Assembly: GCA_021234155.1 (NCBI GenBank)
Contig: JAJEKV010000282.1
Span: 126,001 to 190,000 of the forward strand
Length of the DNA stretch: 64,000 nucleotides
Direction: 5' to 3'
From: Isoetes taiwanensis
Taxonomy: Eukaryota; Streptophyta; Lycopodiopsida; Isoetales; Isoetaceae
The notes under the pieces are model-generated. The model searched no databases. It was not told where the DNA came from and saw only the letters and a program-made list of their open reading frames with translations. Positions 1 through 11,945 of this stretch are shown here, one piece after another. The translations under genes were made by a program, and so were the position numbers. The first letter of the stretch is position 1; each line of letters begins with the position of its first letter.

Positions 1-130
1 CTTAGATGGGTGGCCCTGCTCAGTTGGATCTGATTGTCCACTAGGTTTTTTATTCCTGTCTCTGCATTGTATTATGTATTATGATGGAGTGTTATTAATA
101 AAGTCTGACATCCTTCAAAAAAAAAAAAAA
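1..130 (+). mobile_element. 3' end of a poly(A)-tailed retroposon (LINE or processed transcript)
   Basis: An AATAAA polyadenylation signal lies at 97-102 and is followed 14 bases later by a run of 14 A (117-130). Immediately after the A run the sequence becomes LTR of the Tat-like family described below, so the A tract is the right edge of a reverse-transcribed insertion whose 5' part lies outside the window. No reading frame or family could be recognised in so short a piece; a LINE 3' end and a retroposed mRNA are both possible. Confidence 0.45.
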
Positions 131-1063
<933 letters not shown>

Positions 1064-1107
1064 CACTACAAGAGGAAGGGGGTATTAGAGTCAGTTTTAG
1101 CGTCAGA
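1064..1107 (+). repeat. CACTA left terminal inverted repeat
   Basis: 44 bp that match the reverse complement of 10407-10450 at 43 positions; the only difference is at base 12 (G here, A at the right end). It opens with CACTA and already contains the GAGTC and AGCGTC motifs repeated through the subterminal region. Confidence 0.95.
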
Positions 1108-2240
1108 AGGATATTTTTGGTGTTTTTTGAGGTGAAAACAATGTTACGTAGTTATTAGCAACACTTATAGTTAGATATTTCTTTGTTGCTAATTCGACGC
1201 TATATCGACTCTATGGATGGCTATATCATTTTAACCAAACTAGCGCTATAGGCGGCGTTATAGCTGATGTAGAAAGGTGATGCAATATGAGTGGAGGTGT
1301 TAACATTAGATTCGGGCATACATGTCATCGACTCTAATTTTGACGCTATGTCGACTCTAAAGGCGATGCTATATCATTTTAACCAACCTAATGCTATAAG
1401 CGGCGTTATAGCCCGGCGTAACGGTGATGCACTATGAGTCAAAGATGTTGGCATTAGGTTCAAGCATACGTCATCGACTCTAGTTCGACCTTACAATTGG
1501 CGCTATACGACTTTATGTTGACATCTACTTCCGGCTATATCCGACACTATCATTAGTTCCAATTCGACTCTACCCGGTGACTCTATATTAGATGCTACTA
1601 TTGACTCTATTTCTAACCCTATGTCCTGATGCTGCTGCCCGGCGTATATGCGACACTATCATTAGTTCAATTGACTCTACCAGTGACTCTATATTAGATG
1701 CTACTATTGACTCTATTTCTAACCCTATGTCTGATGCTACTATTGACTCATTTAGTAGTACGAACTCTACTACTCATGCTAAGATGTGATCTAACTCATG
1801 TTTGTACATTACGTCTAGAGTTGATGCTATTTTTTGACTCTATGTCTAACTTTATACCATTGACTCATATAGTATGCACTCTACTTATAGTCATGCACTT
1901 TACTATTCGTTTTAAGCCTTTTGAATAATCCCATATGCAAAGATACCAAAAGAGACACTTGCCATCTATTCAAATAACCATTTGTCTATACACTCTTAAT
2001 ATAACTACTTATTCTCTAGATTTTCACTTGCTCAAAAGTCCTCATTTCATACATACCTATGTGGCTAGAATAAGATTGCCAAGGCTACGAATATACAATA
2101 AAAGTGTGCATTATCATACTTGTCTCATATGATTTAAAAGTTCACCAATACATAATATTAGCAATTTTATCAAGAGGATCTGAACACAATATTCCTCAAC
2201 GACAATGACATATACTTAAAAAATCATTGAACTAGTCTTT
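1108..2240. repeat. CACTA left subterminal repeat region with a tandem duplication of period 106-109 bp
   Basis: The stretch holds many copies of short motifs GACTCTA, GACGCTA and CGACTCTAT, mostly in one orientation, to about 1870. In En/Spm, dense subterminal motifs bind the TNPA protein; that role is inferred here. Between about 1545 and 1731 a segment is duplicated in tandem: CACTATCATTAGTT recurs at 1545 and 1654, and GACTCTATATTAGATG at 1579 and 1685. The part from 1880 to 2240 is AT-rich with no gene visible. Open frames here follow the repeated motif and are not credible genes. Confidence 0.85.
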
Positions 2241-2247
2241 AGTAATG

Positions 2248-5200
2248 TCATATAGCAAAAATCTGCTCAACTTCTTCTATTTCATCATCATCCAATTGCA
2301 AAAGGAGCCGCGATACATGTCTCTGTGTCCCATTTTCTGTGTCGTTCTCCTCATCAAAGTAGTCATCAAGTATACAATGTTCTGGGCTATGCATTGGAGA
2401 CCTTAACTGAAGGCCTTGATGGTCCTCTAATTGTGAATCATGCTCGTGGTCAATGGTTTCTTCAACTGGGTCAACCAACTCCAACTCACAAGGAAGTGGA
2501 ATATCAGATGAGGATCCTTGGGTGTCACAATTAGGATCATTGAGGATAGGCATGGCAATAACTCTTCGAGAAGTTGGTTGTGAATGAACCACTATTCGCC
2601 ATTTCTTATCCCTAGGATTATCATGGAAAAAAACTTGCTTCACCTGACTAGGAAATACAAAAGGCTCGTCTAGATCTCTTAAGACGTGTGAAGTGTCTAC
2701 CTCATAGAATCCAGAAGGGTGTGCTCGAATGGTTTGATTTCTTCCTTGGGTACGTGTTTTTTGAACCATTTGGCTTTTAGCACGTTCACATGGAATGAGC
2801 GAAAGTTCAAGTCCATGATTTTGGTAATAACTCCAATATAATCCACATTGCCATCAATAGGATTTATGTCCCCGTGACTACATTGACTCCTTTGAAGAAA
2901 AGAAGCAATTATTCCGAGTCAAAAGTGACACGACCTTTATCAACTTCCCTCAATCTGAAAGTGTTGTCCATATGCCCACATTGAAGAATGATATCTTATC
3001 TACAAGTGAGAATAAGAAACATTAGTCATAATTTGGAAATAAAACACAAATTGGAAAACATTAACAAGTGGCTTACAACAACATATATATTAGATTGATA
3101 TCTCTAAAATATAAATAGGACTGAAATTTCTTTAATAGGAACATTACCTTCCTCTCACAACCTAAAGCAATGTTGAAGTCATCAATAGATATCTTCTCGC
3201 CTTTCTCCTTTGCTTTTGTCCATCTCTGGACCAACCACCAATTTGGCATTGATGAAGGTAAATCCTCTAGATGATCTGGATATCTTAATCTCCCTCTTGA
3301 GATACTCTGTTTTCTCGTGCATATGCTTCTCTAGCCTTTTTTATTTCATCCGTGCCTTCTCATATAATTCATGCCATCGTCCAAGGCTTTCGGTATTGTT
3401 AATGACAAACTTATTGATGGCAAAAATTCTTCATCACTTAGCTTTTCGACCTTCCTTACCCAATCCTTGTAACACTTCACCTTCTAGCTCTTCTTGATAT
3501 CTTTTTTCCATATTCTAGGTGCATTAGGATGTAATCGAGGTCGTAGCTTCAGAAGAAAAAAATAATGTCTCTTGTACCAAATGTCCCTCAAACAATACAA
3601 CCTTGGGCTTTGCCATTTAGGCGCAAAATCCTTTCAAAACTTTCATATATCGCTCCAAAAGAACATCCACCTAGATGGAGCTGGACCAGCGAGCATAATT
3701 TCTCGTGGTAAATGTAGTAGTAGATGCACCTAACATATAAACATTAATCTTCCCATATTTCAAAGTCATAATCTATAAGTATCTTGTACTTACTTGTAGG
3801 TCAAAAAGAAAATTGGGGGAAAATCATCTCAAGCATACACAAAGTCTCTACAATTTCAATTTCCATTGCGGGAATGTCTTCAACGTTAATTTCCTTTGAT
3901 GCAACCCATCTAGAGAACTTGCCAAGTCTATAAATGATTATGCGTACGGATGGTGTAAGGCGGTTTTTCGATAGCACAAGGAAGAAGATCTTTGCACCCA
4001 CACAAATGGGACATTAGTTTGCATGCATAAAACCAAATGCATAGTATAATAAGATCTAACAATAACACAAAAAATTTGTGCCAATCGTGTGTCTTCAATC
4101 CGGTAATTTTATCCTCCTTTGTAAAAGCCCTTTTTAGAGACGCCATAACATAACGTGGCGTTTTTTTTTATAACATTTTTCACTTGCATAAGTTCTTGTT
4201 TTTCAAAACCCATGGGGCTTGTCGAATAAGAGGTGTTTTGCCATCTTTTCGATGGGCCATAACTCGAACATTATTTGTTGTTCCTTGAGATCATACCTTG
4301 CATTTAGTGTCTCGCACTCTCTGTCAAGTGCCTCCACAAAGAATGTGCAACATTCTTGAAAATGTGCATTGGATCAACAAATGTACAATCTTTAGGTCAC
4401 ACCAATAGTCTAGTCGATAGAATATTGACAATCTCTTCATTCTGGTGGAGGAGAGTTGGAGGTATTATTGTTCCACTTTTCCAACCAATCTTGAGGAGTT
4501 AGTACCCTTGGTTGGTTTGTTACGTCATTACCACGAAGAGAATGACCATGTGGCAAATACTTTTTATGCCCCTTATAAACCATTTTTGATAGATGTTTTG
4601 AGCTATACGAGGGAACTTGATCACCACATGATGGACAACCACTAGCACCTTTAGTTTGCAAACCTATATGACCAGTAAATAAGTATTAATACATCATTAC
4701 ACAAAAAGAAATACTAAAATTGATCAAAGTACCTGAGGCTACACTAAACCCAGGATAATCATGGATCGTGAAACATAAGATCCCATGAAATGTAAAAACA
4801 TGGGGTGCCTTCACAATGTCGTACATTTTTATGCCTTTCCACAATATCTCTAGCTCCTCAACAAGAGGTTCCATGTAAACATCCATATTCTTTACTTGAT
4901 ACTTCCCTATTGATAACGATTGAAAAATATATGAGAAAAATGCATAAAAACATAATGCACTTTAGAAATATGTTATAACTCAAACATCTAAATATACCGG
5001 TACAATTAGTGTCAACATCATGTGCGGGGAGCTTAGTTGCCATCCAAGGTGGAATGTTGTAGTTTAACAACAACAATGGGCCAAACACTATGTGAGGATG
5101 ACATTGTACCAAATGGACAAATACCATCCATCCCAAGTGCAAGGCGTATGTTTCTTGGTTCATCCTTGAAAATTGGCCATTTGTCTTCAATGTGCCTCAA

Positions 5201-6006
5201 AGCTTCACCGTCTGCAGGAATTCTCATGATGCCATCTTTGCTCCTATGCGTGGCATGGAAATCCATAAATCTTTGCTAGTGATGGTGACCTAAACATGTG
5301 TTGTAGTCGAGGGATGATTGGCATGTGTCTCAGCACCTTCTTAGGCACTTTTGTTTTCATGTGGTCAACATATCTTGGTTCTTTGCATTTTGGACATTCT
5401 TGCATATCCTTGTACTCATTACGAAATAGAACACAATCATTTGGACATGCATGTATGCAATTATATTCCAACCCGGTTCTCGTAGTAACTCTCTTGCCTC
5501 CCTTCTATTTTTAGGAAGGCAATTGTCACTTAGGAAGTATCTCACCAAGCAAACTTAAAAAGAGAACAAAGTGTCAACCAAAGATAAATAAATTGATAGG
5601 AAAATTTATAACGCAATTGATATTCTCATATTCAAATATAAGGAATAACATACCTGAAAAGCTCTGAGACACTGTTATTACTCCAACCGGATTTATGTTG
5701 CAAGTTTAGGATGAGCAAACATGTTGCTAAGCGAGATGTCTTTGCACCGGGATATAAAGGCTTACTAGCCTCTCGAATATAGAACCTTCCAGTGCAAGTT
5801 ATGTTGTCCCACTCATCTACATCCATTTCGTCCATGACGGGAAAATAATTGTGTATTGTGTCAAACAATCCAGGTTCAGGGCAAAACTCACTGCCCGAGG
5901 AGGAAACTTTTACTCCGCCCTCACCATCATCATCCGAGCAGCATAATAATATATTGAGAGAATTTGAGCATAATACAGCTAGTGAATAGTCATGTGTTTC
6001 ATGCAT
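2248..6006 (-). CDS. TNP2-type CACTA transposase (multi-exon, probably degraded)
   Basis: Conserved blocks of plant TNP2 transposases occur in order down the - strand. At 6006-5632 is the N-terminal block ending LYPGAKTSRLATCLLIL and GWSNNSVSELF. At 5471-5244 is HACPNDCVLFRNEY with CPKC, then the KVPKKVLRHMPIIPRLQ block. At 5266-5033 are RIPADGEALRHI and NIRLALGMDGICPFGTMSS, carrying a catalytic-type Asp. At 4886-4686 is a FTIHDYPGFS block with a second Asp. At 4661-4437 is GCPSCGDQ plus KMVYKGHKKYLP. A DUF4218-like stretch near 3960-3660 (LCMLEMIFP) follows, and 2940-2248 holds a DUF4216-like C-terminus (EPFVFPSQVKQVFF). Blocks lie in different frames: some gaps may be introns, others stops. 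The protein would cut and join the element ends in the nucleus. Family assignment is firm; exon borders and activity are not. Confidence 0.8.
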
Positions 6007-6659
6007 GGAGTAAGCATGAGGACCAAAACCATTTCATTAGAGAAGTGCTCAATGGAACAGTTAATCTTGTTTTATGCAGGATAAAGGAGCAGACCGGCCA
6101 GATATTCAAAAGGACATTTCCCAAAAGAGACAAATTTGGAAAATTCACACATCATTAAGGGATCCATCTCGACACTTTCAAACTAGTCCTTTAGAAGAAG
6201 CTTTGTTAAAATATCCGCCGGCATGCAAAAAAACAATCGCCTGCCGCTTGTTCTCATTCTCTGTTTTCTCTCTTCCTCATTACAGGTCACCAACCTCAAA
6301 CCTGGGTCGGCAACACCAAATTTGACAAAACTTAGCAAATTAGCACAAAAGGTCACCAACTTGTGAATTGAAGTTGGAAATTTAATGTTGTTCAATTACA
6401 ACCCTGACCATACGTTTTAATCCGCATCCCCTCGATAGATCAGAGAAGACATAATCTTTAATACGAGTAGACGATCGGCTTGCCAGTTCGCATACATCGA
6501 CACTTTCCACTTTTTTTTTTATGATGTACCTGCGGGGCTCACCTCTTGATATTGCTAATGTGCCTAATAGTTTGAACTTGTGTGAAATTAAAAGGGAAAG
6601 TAAAAAATTTTAAAGGAGCTCTTTTTGCTAGCATCTCCTTTTAAACGGAGACAAATCCG

Positions 6660-7015
6660 TTTTTCACCTATGTTGTCCTTTGTGGCAAGGCTTTGATAGT
6701 AATCTACCAACACCTTCCACCCTCCTCGGGCACATAAAACCAGCAGGGAGGATTTTCTCCATCTTTGCAAAGTGGCGATCTTTGTTCCCGAAAATGCTTA
6801 GAACCATTTTCCCATGATCAGGGTCATATAAATCACGCTTTTCTGTAGGGTGCCCCATACCAGCTGGATCACAACCCACAATATAAAAATCAGCTCCTGC
6901 ATTTATTCGTGCTTTTGCGTGCCACTGCACCTCTGTTGGACCCGCATAATGCATGGGTGAAGGGAAAATTGCAACAACAGTTGTTTCAGGATCCAAAACA
7001 CCTTCCTCTAACGTG
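6660..7015 (-). pseudogene. Captured ATP sulfurylase (sulfate adenylyltransferase) fragment inside the CACTA element
   Basis: The - strand frame from 7015 reads [19 protein letters not shown], then [20 protein letters not shown] and VEKRDLYD-type text (here [13 protein letters not shown]). This is the C-terminal catalytic region of plant ATP sulfurylase, which makes adenosine 5'-phosphosulfate from ATP and sulfate. After GKMVLS the text jumps to a block ending PAGFMCP, so some 40 family residues (the stretch after LSMAPGL) are missing. A 2-nt insertion near 6726 then shifts the frame, after which [14 protein letters not shown] follows in the new frame. No introns are visible. It lies between the element's two genes on the transposase strand, as in CACTA elements that carry host gene pieces. 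Identity as ATP sulfurylase is firm from the conserved words; function is lost. Confidence 0.88.
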
Positions 7016-7483
7016 TTTTAGGAACAAACGATTACTATGATATAATGACGTAATTTAAATTCACAGTTTATGTTAACCATGGATACGGTGCTTCATAAGT
7101 TTCTCAGTAAATTAAACGTTCTATAGATTCTTAAAAATGGAAGGTGGACCCATGTGATGCCATTTCATAAGATCAGAGAAGTGGATCTACTCACTGGTAG
7201 AAAAATATAGATGCCCGTAGTATAGATCAAAGCAAGACCTTTATAAGGGAGGAAAATCTAAACTATTGATTATGCTCCTATAAACAAAACTCTAATTTCC
7301 TATTTATTATACTATGATTAAGATGTCTAAGAAGTTTATTTCATGTGTTAAATCTACTAAGATATCATCATTGTAAACATATAGAAACCTAATGTTTTGA
7401 GTAATGTTTTTTGAGTAGCTAGGTCTTCATTGATGCTATTTCAATTATATTGTTTCTAAAATTCTAATATTCTATGATTTTTT
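7016..7483. other. CACTA internal spacer between the two divergent gene units
   Basis: AT-rich sequence with no recognisable frame. It lies between the captured fragment (- strand) and the second gene (+ strand), so the + strand promoter is likely here or just upstream, but no specific site can be named. Confidence 0.4.
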
Positions 7484-9540
7484 CTAGTGAGTACAAGCAA
7501 AGGCAAGAAGGGCAAAGGGCCAAATGGCCCACCTCTACCACTAACTCAGGGACATGGGCGCAAGTGCTTGCCAATATGGATGTTGAAAATCTAAAGGCAA
7601 TGCAAGAACTAATTGCTAGTAGACTGCAATCGACCCCATCCTTACCCATGTCCTCAAAGCGAAGGGCTAGCATTTCTTCCTCTAGTGTTCATTGCACCGT
7701 GAAGAGTCTAGACTCATTGAACATTGATCCACATCCACTCACTATAGGCGAGGGATGCATACTCGAAAGTGGTCGCGAGGAAGAAGAGGCAATGGAGATC
7801 GAGTTCACAAAGCTTCCAAAAGGGGAGGTAAGATTAATTTTGTTGTATGTAGATGTAAATAATGTTCAATTAGGTGTATTTCATGTTGTAGTTGTATGTA
7901 GGTTGCTCTTTTAGGTGTTATTTCATGTTATAAGTCTTCTATAGGTTTTCTATTCAAAGGAATTTTAGGTCTTACTTCATGTTATAGATCTTCTATTAAA
8001 CGAAAATTAGGTGTTATTTTTTCGTTATAGGTTTTCTATTCAAAAGGAGGTAGCCTTCATATGGATGAGCAGGGACTCCAGGCTTTACAAAATACTTGTG
8101 CAATTGCCATGCGGCAAGATTGTGGTACTCAAATTAACAAAAAAAGTTAAGCAAAGCCGAAAATATGAAGCCGTTGAAGCAGTGCAGAGGACTTATGGAA
8201 AGGGTGTTTTTGTGGAATACATCCTTGGAATTATGGCGAAGAGATGGAATCGTTGGAAGTATGCTTCTTTCTTTAATTCTTTGTTCTTTCGAACTTATCA
8301 TTATATATATGCATACTAATTTGCAATTAAAAATAGGGACAATTTGCAAGAAGATAATGCAAAGATTAAAATGCAGGCCATTAACGTCTCGGAAGAGGAA
8401 TGGAAAATATTCAAAGCCTCCACATTTCAAACCAAATGAGCAACAAAGAGAGCCGCAATGCTAGGAAATATGTTCCAAAGACTGGAAGAGGAGGATGCGA
8501 TGGAATACGTGCTGCATATGTATAATATACTTTTTTTTTTTTTGTTTTTTTCATGCTCAATGATATTGTATGATGCTGGTTGGATTAGATTAATGAAGTC
8601 TACTTTATTTTTATGCAATGCAATCTTTAAGTTCAAAGATTGGGGTTTGTACCCGGGAGATCAAATCTTGGACAAAATTAAACCGATCGGGTACAAAGCA
8701 TACAGAGAAATGATGATTGAGGATGGACAAAAGCCTGGATCTGTAAGTTATCGAGTAAGTTGTTTTTTTTTACTTGTAAGTCATTTAACTTATCTTTACT
8801 TTATTTGGTTTTGTAGTTTAAGCCTCAAGACTTTTGTGAAACAAAAGCAAGGAGTCGAACACAAAAGAAGACTAAGGTATGATATTGTAGTATCTAAATA
8901 TTTCTCTTTTATTTGATTATATTATGTGTCTTTCTAACTTTACACTTTACTCTCATATTAGAAAGATGTAATGGAAGAGGTGGAGGAGGATGGAGATGAA
9001 GGGGAAGATGAAGATCCAAATTACGAGGAGGAGGAGGAGGAGGAGGAGGAGGAGGAGGAGGAGGAGGAGGAGGAGGAGGAGGAGGAGGAGGAGGAGGAGG
9101 AGGAGGAGGAGGAGGACGGGCGAGGGTGAGGGGCGAGGGCGAGGATCATAATGGAGATCAAGATAATGATCTGGATAAAGGTGAGGATCGGGATCAAGGT
9201 GGGAATGAGGACAAGGATGAAGGCGCGCATGAAGAAGAGCAAGTGTTGGAAGATCGTCCTGTTGAGGTATTCATCAACCCTTACTTGGTGTACATTTTTA
9301 ATTCATTATTAGTGTTATAAATTTCATAATTGCTTCATTCCGGTTTTCAATAGAAAAGGAATGCCATTTGGATAAGAATGATCATGACAAAGAGGGGACT
9401 TTTGTTGATGAGGACGATGCATATCTTTGAAAATTACAGGCATGGGGATGATATTGGCGCCTCATCGAGGAAGATTGCAAAACTTATTGCTAGGGCGGAA
9501 CATTGAAAGTACAAGAAGATTGCTAGATCACATCGTTGAT
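7484..9540 (+). CDS. Second CACTA gene, TnpA/Transposase_24-like, multi-exon
   Basis: A chain of + strand coding pieces separated by intron-like AT-rich gaps. A piece at 7484-7830 carries DVENLKAMQELIASRLQS and ends at an AG/GTAAGA donor-like site. A piece at 8040-8260 carries QLPCGKIVVLKLTKK and YEAVEAVQRTYGKG. A third at 8340-8520 carries INVSEEEWKIFKAS followed, in another frame, by SRNARKYVPKTGRGGCDGIR. A fourth at 8640-8750 carries WGLYPGDQILDKIKPIGYKA, and later pieces contain an acidic poly-Glu region and a basic end near 9540. The VSEEEW, ARKY and TGR pattern resembles the plant Transposase_24 (Ptta/En/Spm) family that accompanies TNP2 and binds subterminal motifs. Exon joins are not resolved and some frames need shifts. 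Confidence 0.55.
9025..9116 (+). repeat. (GAG)n trinucleotide repeat encoding poly-Glu
   Basis: About 30 GAG units in a row inside the second CACTA gene. In the sense frame they give an acidic Glu tract; the antisense poly-Ser frame is an artefact. Confidence 0.95.
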
Positions 9541-10406
9541 CTTTAGTATTTGATGTCTCTTTTTCAGACTTTGTACTATGAAATTTGCTACTTATGTTCT
9601 AAGGTTATTGTGGCTACTTATGTTCTATGATTTTGGAGAACTTTATGCAGCATTATGGATTTTGCTACTTATATTTTGTGGTATTTTTGTAGTCATGCTA
9701 GAATATAATTAAAGTAGTTGTAGAATATGTATGTAATGTTCATAAGGTACAAATTTGCAACTTAAATGTCCCTCCCTTTAAATAAAATTGGGGTGACTAA
9801 AAAAGGTAATAGGGCAATTGATTCGCAAATTGATGTATGGGTTGTCTTATGGGTGATGCATGGAATGCCGTTATAACTAACTCAAGATCGACTTCTATCC
9901 CGACGTTAGAATTGACTCTAATTGTGTCATATTGGGTGACTTTAATTCTAACGCTACAAAAACTCTATTCGACTCTATTTCTCGATCCTAAAGTCGACGC
10001 TAAAGAATTTTGTCTAAATAGTTGACTCTAATTCTAACGCCATGAATGACTCTAATTGTGACTCTAATGCCTAACTCTAATTGTGATGGTAAAGTTGTCT
10101 CTACTCTAACACTACAATTGACTCTAATGTCACTCTAACGTTGATGATAGAGCTGTCTCTAATTCTAACACTATGGTTGACTTTTTATTGTGACTCTAAT
10201 CTTTGACTCTAATGCTGATGGTAGAGTTGCCTCTAGTTCTAACACTATAATTGACTCTAATTGTGACTCTATATACAATTTGCAAAACCGACTCTAAAGT
10301 TCGACGCTAATTCGACGTTTAAACGGATTTAACGAGTCGATTGTAGCGTCGACCATAATGTCGATTCAAGGGTTTTTTGTTTTTCTGTCTAAGTTTATAA
10401 CTAAGG
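9541..10406. repeat. CACTA right subterminal repeat region
   Basis: 9541-9830 is a non-coding tail of the second gene. From about 9840 to the right terminus the motif GACTCTAAT and variants (GACGCTA, TAACTCTAAT) recur every 15-40 bp, mirroring the left end. The closest internal repetition is near 10100-10260, where CTAACACTA and TTGTGACTCTAAT recur several times. No coding potential. Confidence 0.85.
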
Positions 10407-10450
10407 TCTGACGCTAAAACTGACTCTAATACCCCCTTTCTCTTGTAGTG
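10407..10450 (-). repeat. CACTA right terminal inverted repeat
   Basis: Inverted partner of 1064-1107 with one mismatch in 44, ending GTAGTG and followed directly by the TTT target duplication. Confidence 0.95.
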
Positions 10451-10890
10451 TTTCTTGGGAAACGTGCCTGATCTCATTAAGCAATAAATTTTCCTATCTA
10501 CCCCACCCTGAGCCTAAATTCTCCCAACCAATCACCCCCCGTCACGAGGCACACCCGGGCATGTAGAGCGGTTACGGACCGAATCCCACGTGGGCATGGC
10601 ACGTCGATATCTTAACAATGCTGACTGGATCTGTCTTTAAAAACCCAGGCTTACTTTTTGAATATTTCCTGTGGGATATCTCGAGCATATTTTTCAAGAA
10701 CCCTAAATCACAGTCACGCCAAGATCCGGAGTTTTGATCCTAACAAACCATTCACTCATGCTAAAACACTCTCGGATCAACCCATACTACATTAAGAACT
10801 CACTAATTAAGCAAAAAAAACAAGAATTAGCTCGGATTTGCCAAGAACGGGCCAGAACAGGGGATTTTGAAAAGGAAAAACACTGCTCAG
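10451..10890 (+). repeat. Tat-like LTR (copy C), continuation right of the CACTA insertion
   Basis: Resumes the LTR interrupted at 1063. TTTCTTGGGAAACGTGCCTG corresponds to the reverse complement of the sequence near 40432-40450. A CTATCTACCCC block, the CCAATCACCCCCC block, the CCTGTGGGATAT block near 10668 and a GCCAAGAACGGGCCAGAACAGGGG-type block near 10838-10863 follow in the same order as in the other copies. This copy is clearly more divergent than those at 40-46 kb. Confidence 0.75.
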
Positions 10891-11945
10891 TTCGAGGGCT
10901 TTGAGGCAAAAGACTGATCGAGGTTCTTTGAGGAAAGACCGGTTTCGATGGTTAAAGCTTGAATTTGCCTTCCACACGCTAGAATTTCCATGAATTTCTG
11001 ATAATTTCATTGAATTACCTGACTTGGAGTTTGACTTGATCTTGTGCCCAAGACATAGAGCTTGGGATTATCCTTGATTATTGTGTGAATCTTGAGTGAA
11101 TGAAAATCCAATCCTTGGAAAAGCAATTTTGAATGTCTCTTTTAATATTGTTCTTGTCATTGTAAAAAAAATAATAATAGTAGTTCTCAGCACTTAGGCA
11201 TGAGGAAATTTCAGTGAGGTTGCACAGAGACATCTATATAAAGCATGAATAGTGGTATGAAGGCCTGCATTTTCTTCTGTCAAAAGCTTTTACTTGCATA
11301 ACTAGGATAGGATTTTACATGTTCAGCATTTGATTGCATCTTCTGCTTAGTAGGCTGCATTTTCTACTTGCAAAGCATAAGTAGCACCTGATCTTATTCA
11401 AGAAAATAAAAAGAGCCCTTTATAAATCGATTTATTAAAAATCATTCTGTTGTTCATAGCTTGTGACAGTCTGTTAGACTAAAGCTCATATTTCTAGGGC
11501 ATCTTGCATTGATTTCTGCAAAGGTGTGCTTGATTCAGGTGTACAGATACATAGGAAGAAGATCCAAGCATTAAAACTCAAAAAAGTTCTATCATTTAGG
11601 ATTTACAGAAAATCACTCTCTACCAGGGATATTGACCAACTTTTGACCTAGTCAGAGATGCACTTTTGAGCGATTTGCACTGATCAAAATCCATCTGACT
11701 TTTCGCACAGCATACCTTAAGATCTTGAGTAGCCTTGACAACAAAAATTATAGTCAGATCCTTTCTTGTTTGCAACTGGCACCCTTTCTTGCAAGGCAGA
11801 CTTTTTTCTGTTTAGGGAAAGTGATTAAAACTTGTTGTTTGAGCTTTCTAGTTGGAATTTTCTCACACAGAGTGGTTGCCTTAAGCAACCTGGAGGTTCT
11901 AAGCCACTGAGGTTGAAGGTTTTGCCAGGAACACCTTCAACACTA
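10891..11945 (+). repeat. Tat-like element leader (copy C), up to the pre-gag hairpin
   Basis: Homologous, in reverse complement, to the leaders at 38572-39687 and 44263-45376. Shared blocks are GTGCCCAAGACATAGAGCTTGGGATTAT-type text near 11044, CAGGGATATTGACCAA near 11623, GCAAGGCAGACTTTTTTCT near 11790 and the strongly conserved TGGTTGCC...GGAGGTTCTA block near 11870-11900. It ends with the inverted repeat at 11912-11941. No gag start follows here, so the copy is cut just before coding sequence. Confidence 0.75.
11912..11941 (+). promoter_or_regulatory. Conserved 9-bp stem, 12-nt loop inverted repeat at the end of the leader
   Basis: GTTGAAGGT (11912-11920) and ACCTTCAAC (11933-11941) are perfect inverted partners around a 12-nt loop. 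The same stem and the same loop length occur at 38610-38639 and 44302-44331. It sits about 45 nt before the gag ATG in copy A. A role in genomic RNA packaging or dimerisation is inference. Confidence 0.55.

Larger units (their letters stand above)
1064..10450. mobile_element. CACTA (En/Spm-type) DNA transposon, both ends present, 9387 bp
   Basis: The element begins CACTACAAGAG at 1064 and ends CTCTTGTAGTG at 10450. The 44-bp termini are inverted copies with a single mismatch. Both ends are flanked by TTT (1061-1063 and 10451-10453), the 3-bp target duplication expected of CACTA elements. Other LTR copies in this window give the uninterrupted target, a TTTCTTGGGAA stretch, confirming the insertion. 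Inside are subterminal arrays of GACTCTA/GACGCTA motifs, a TNP2-type transposase on the - strand, an ATP-sulfurylase fragment and a second multi-exon gene on the + strand. This is the divergent two-gene layout typical of autonomous CACTA elements, though the transposase looks degraded. Confidence 0.95.
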
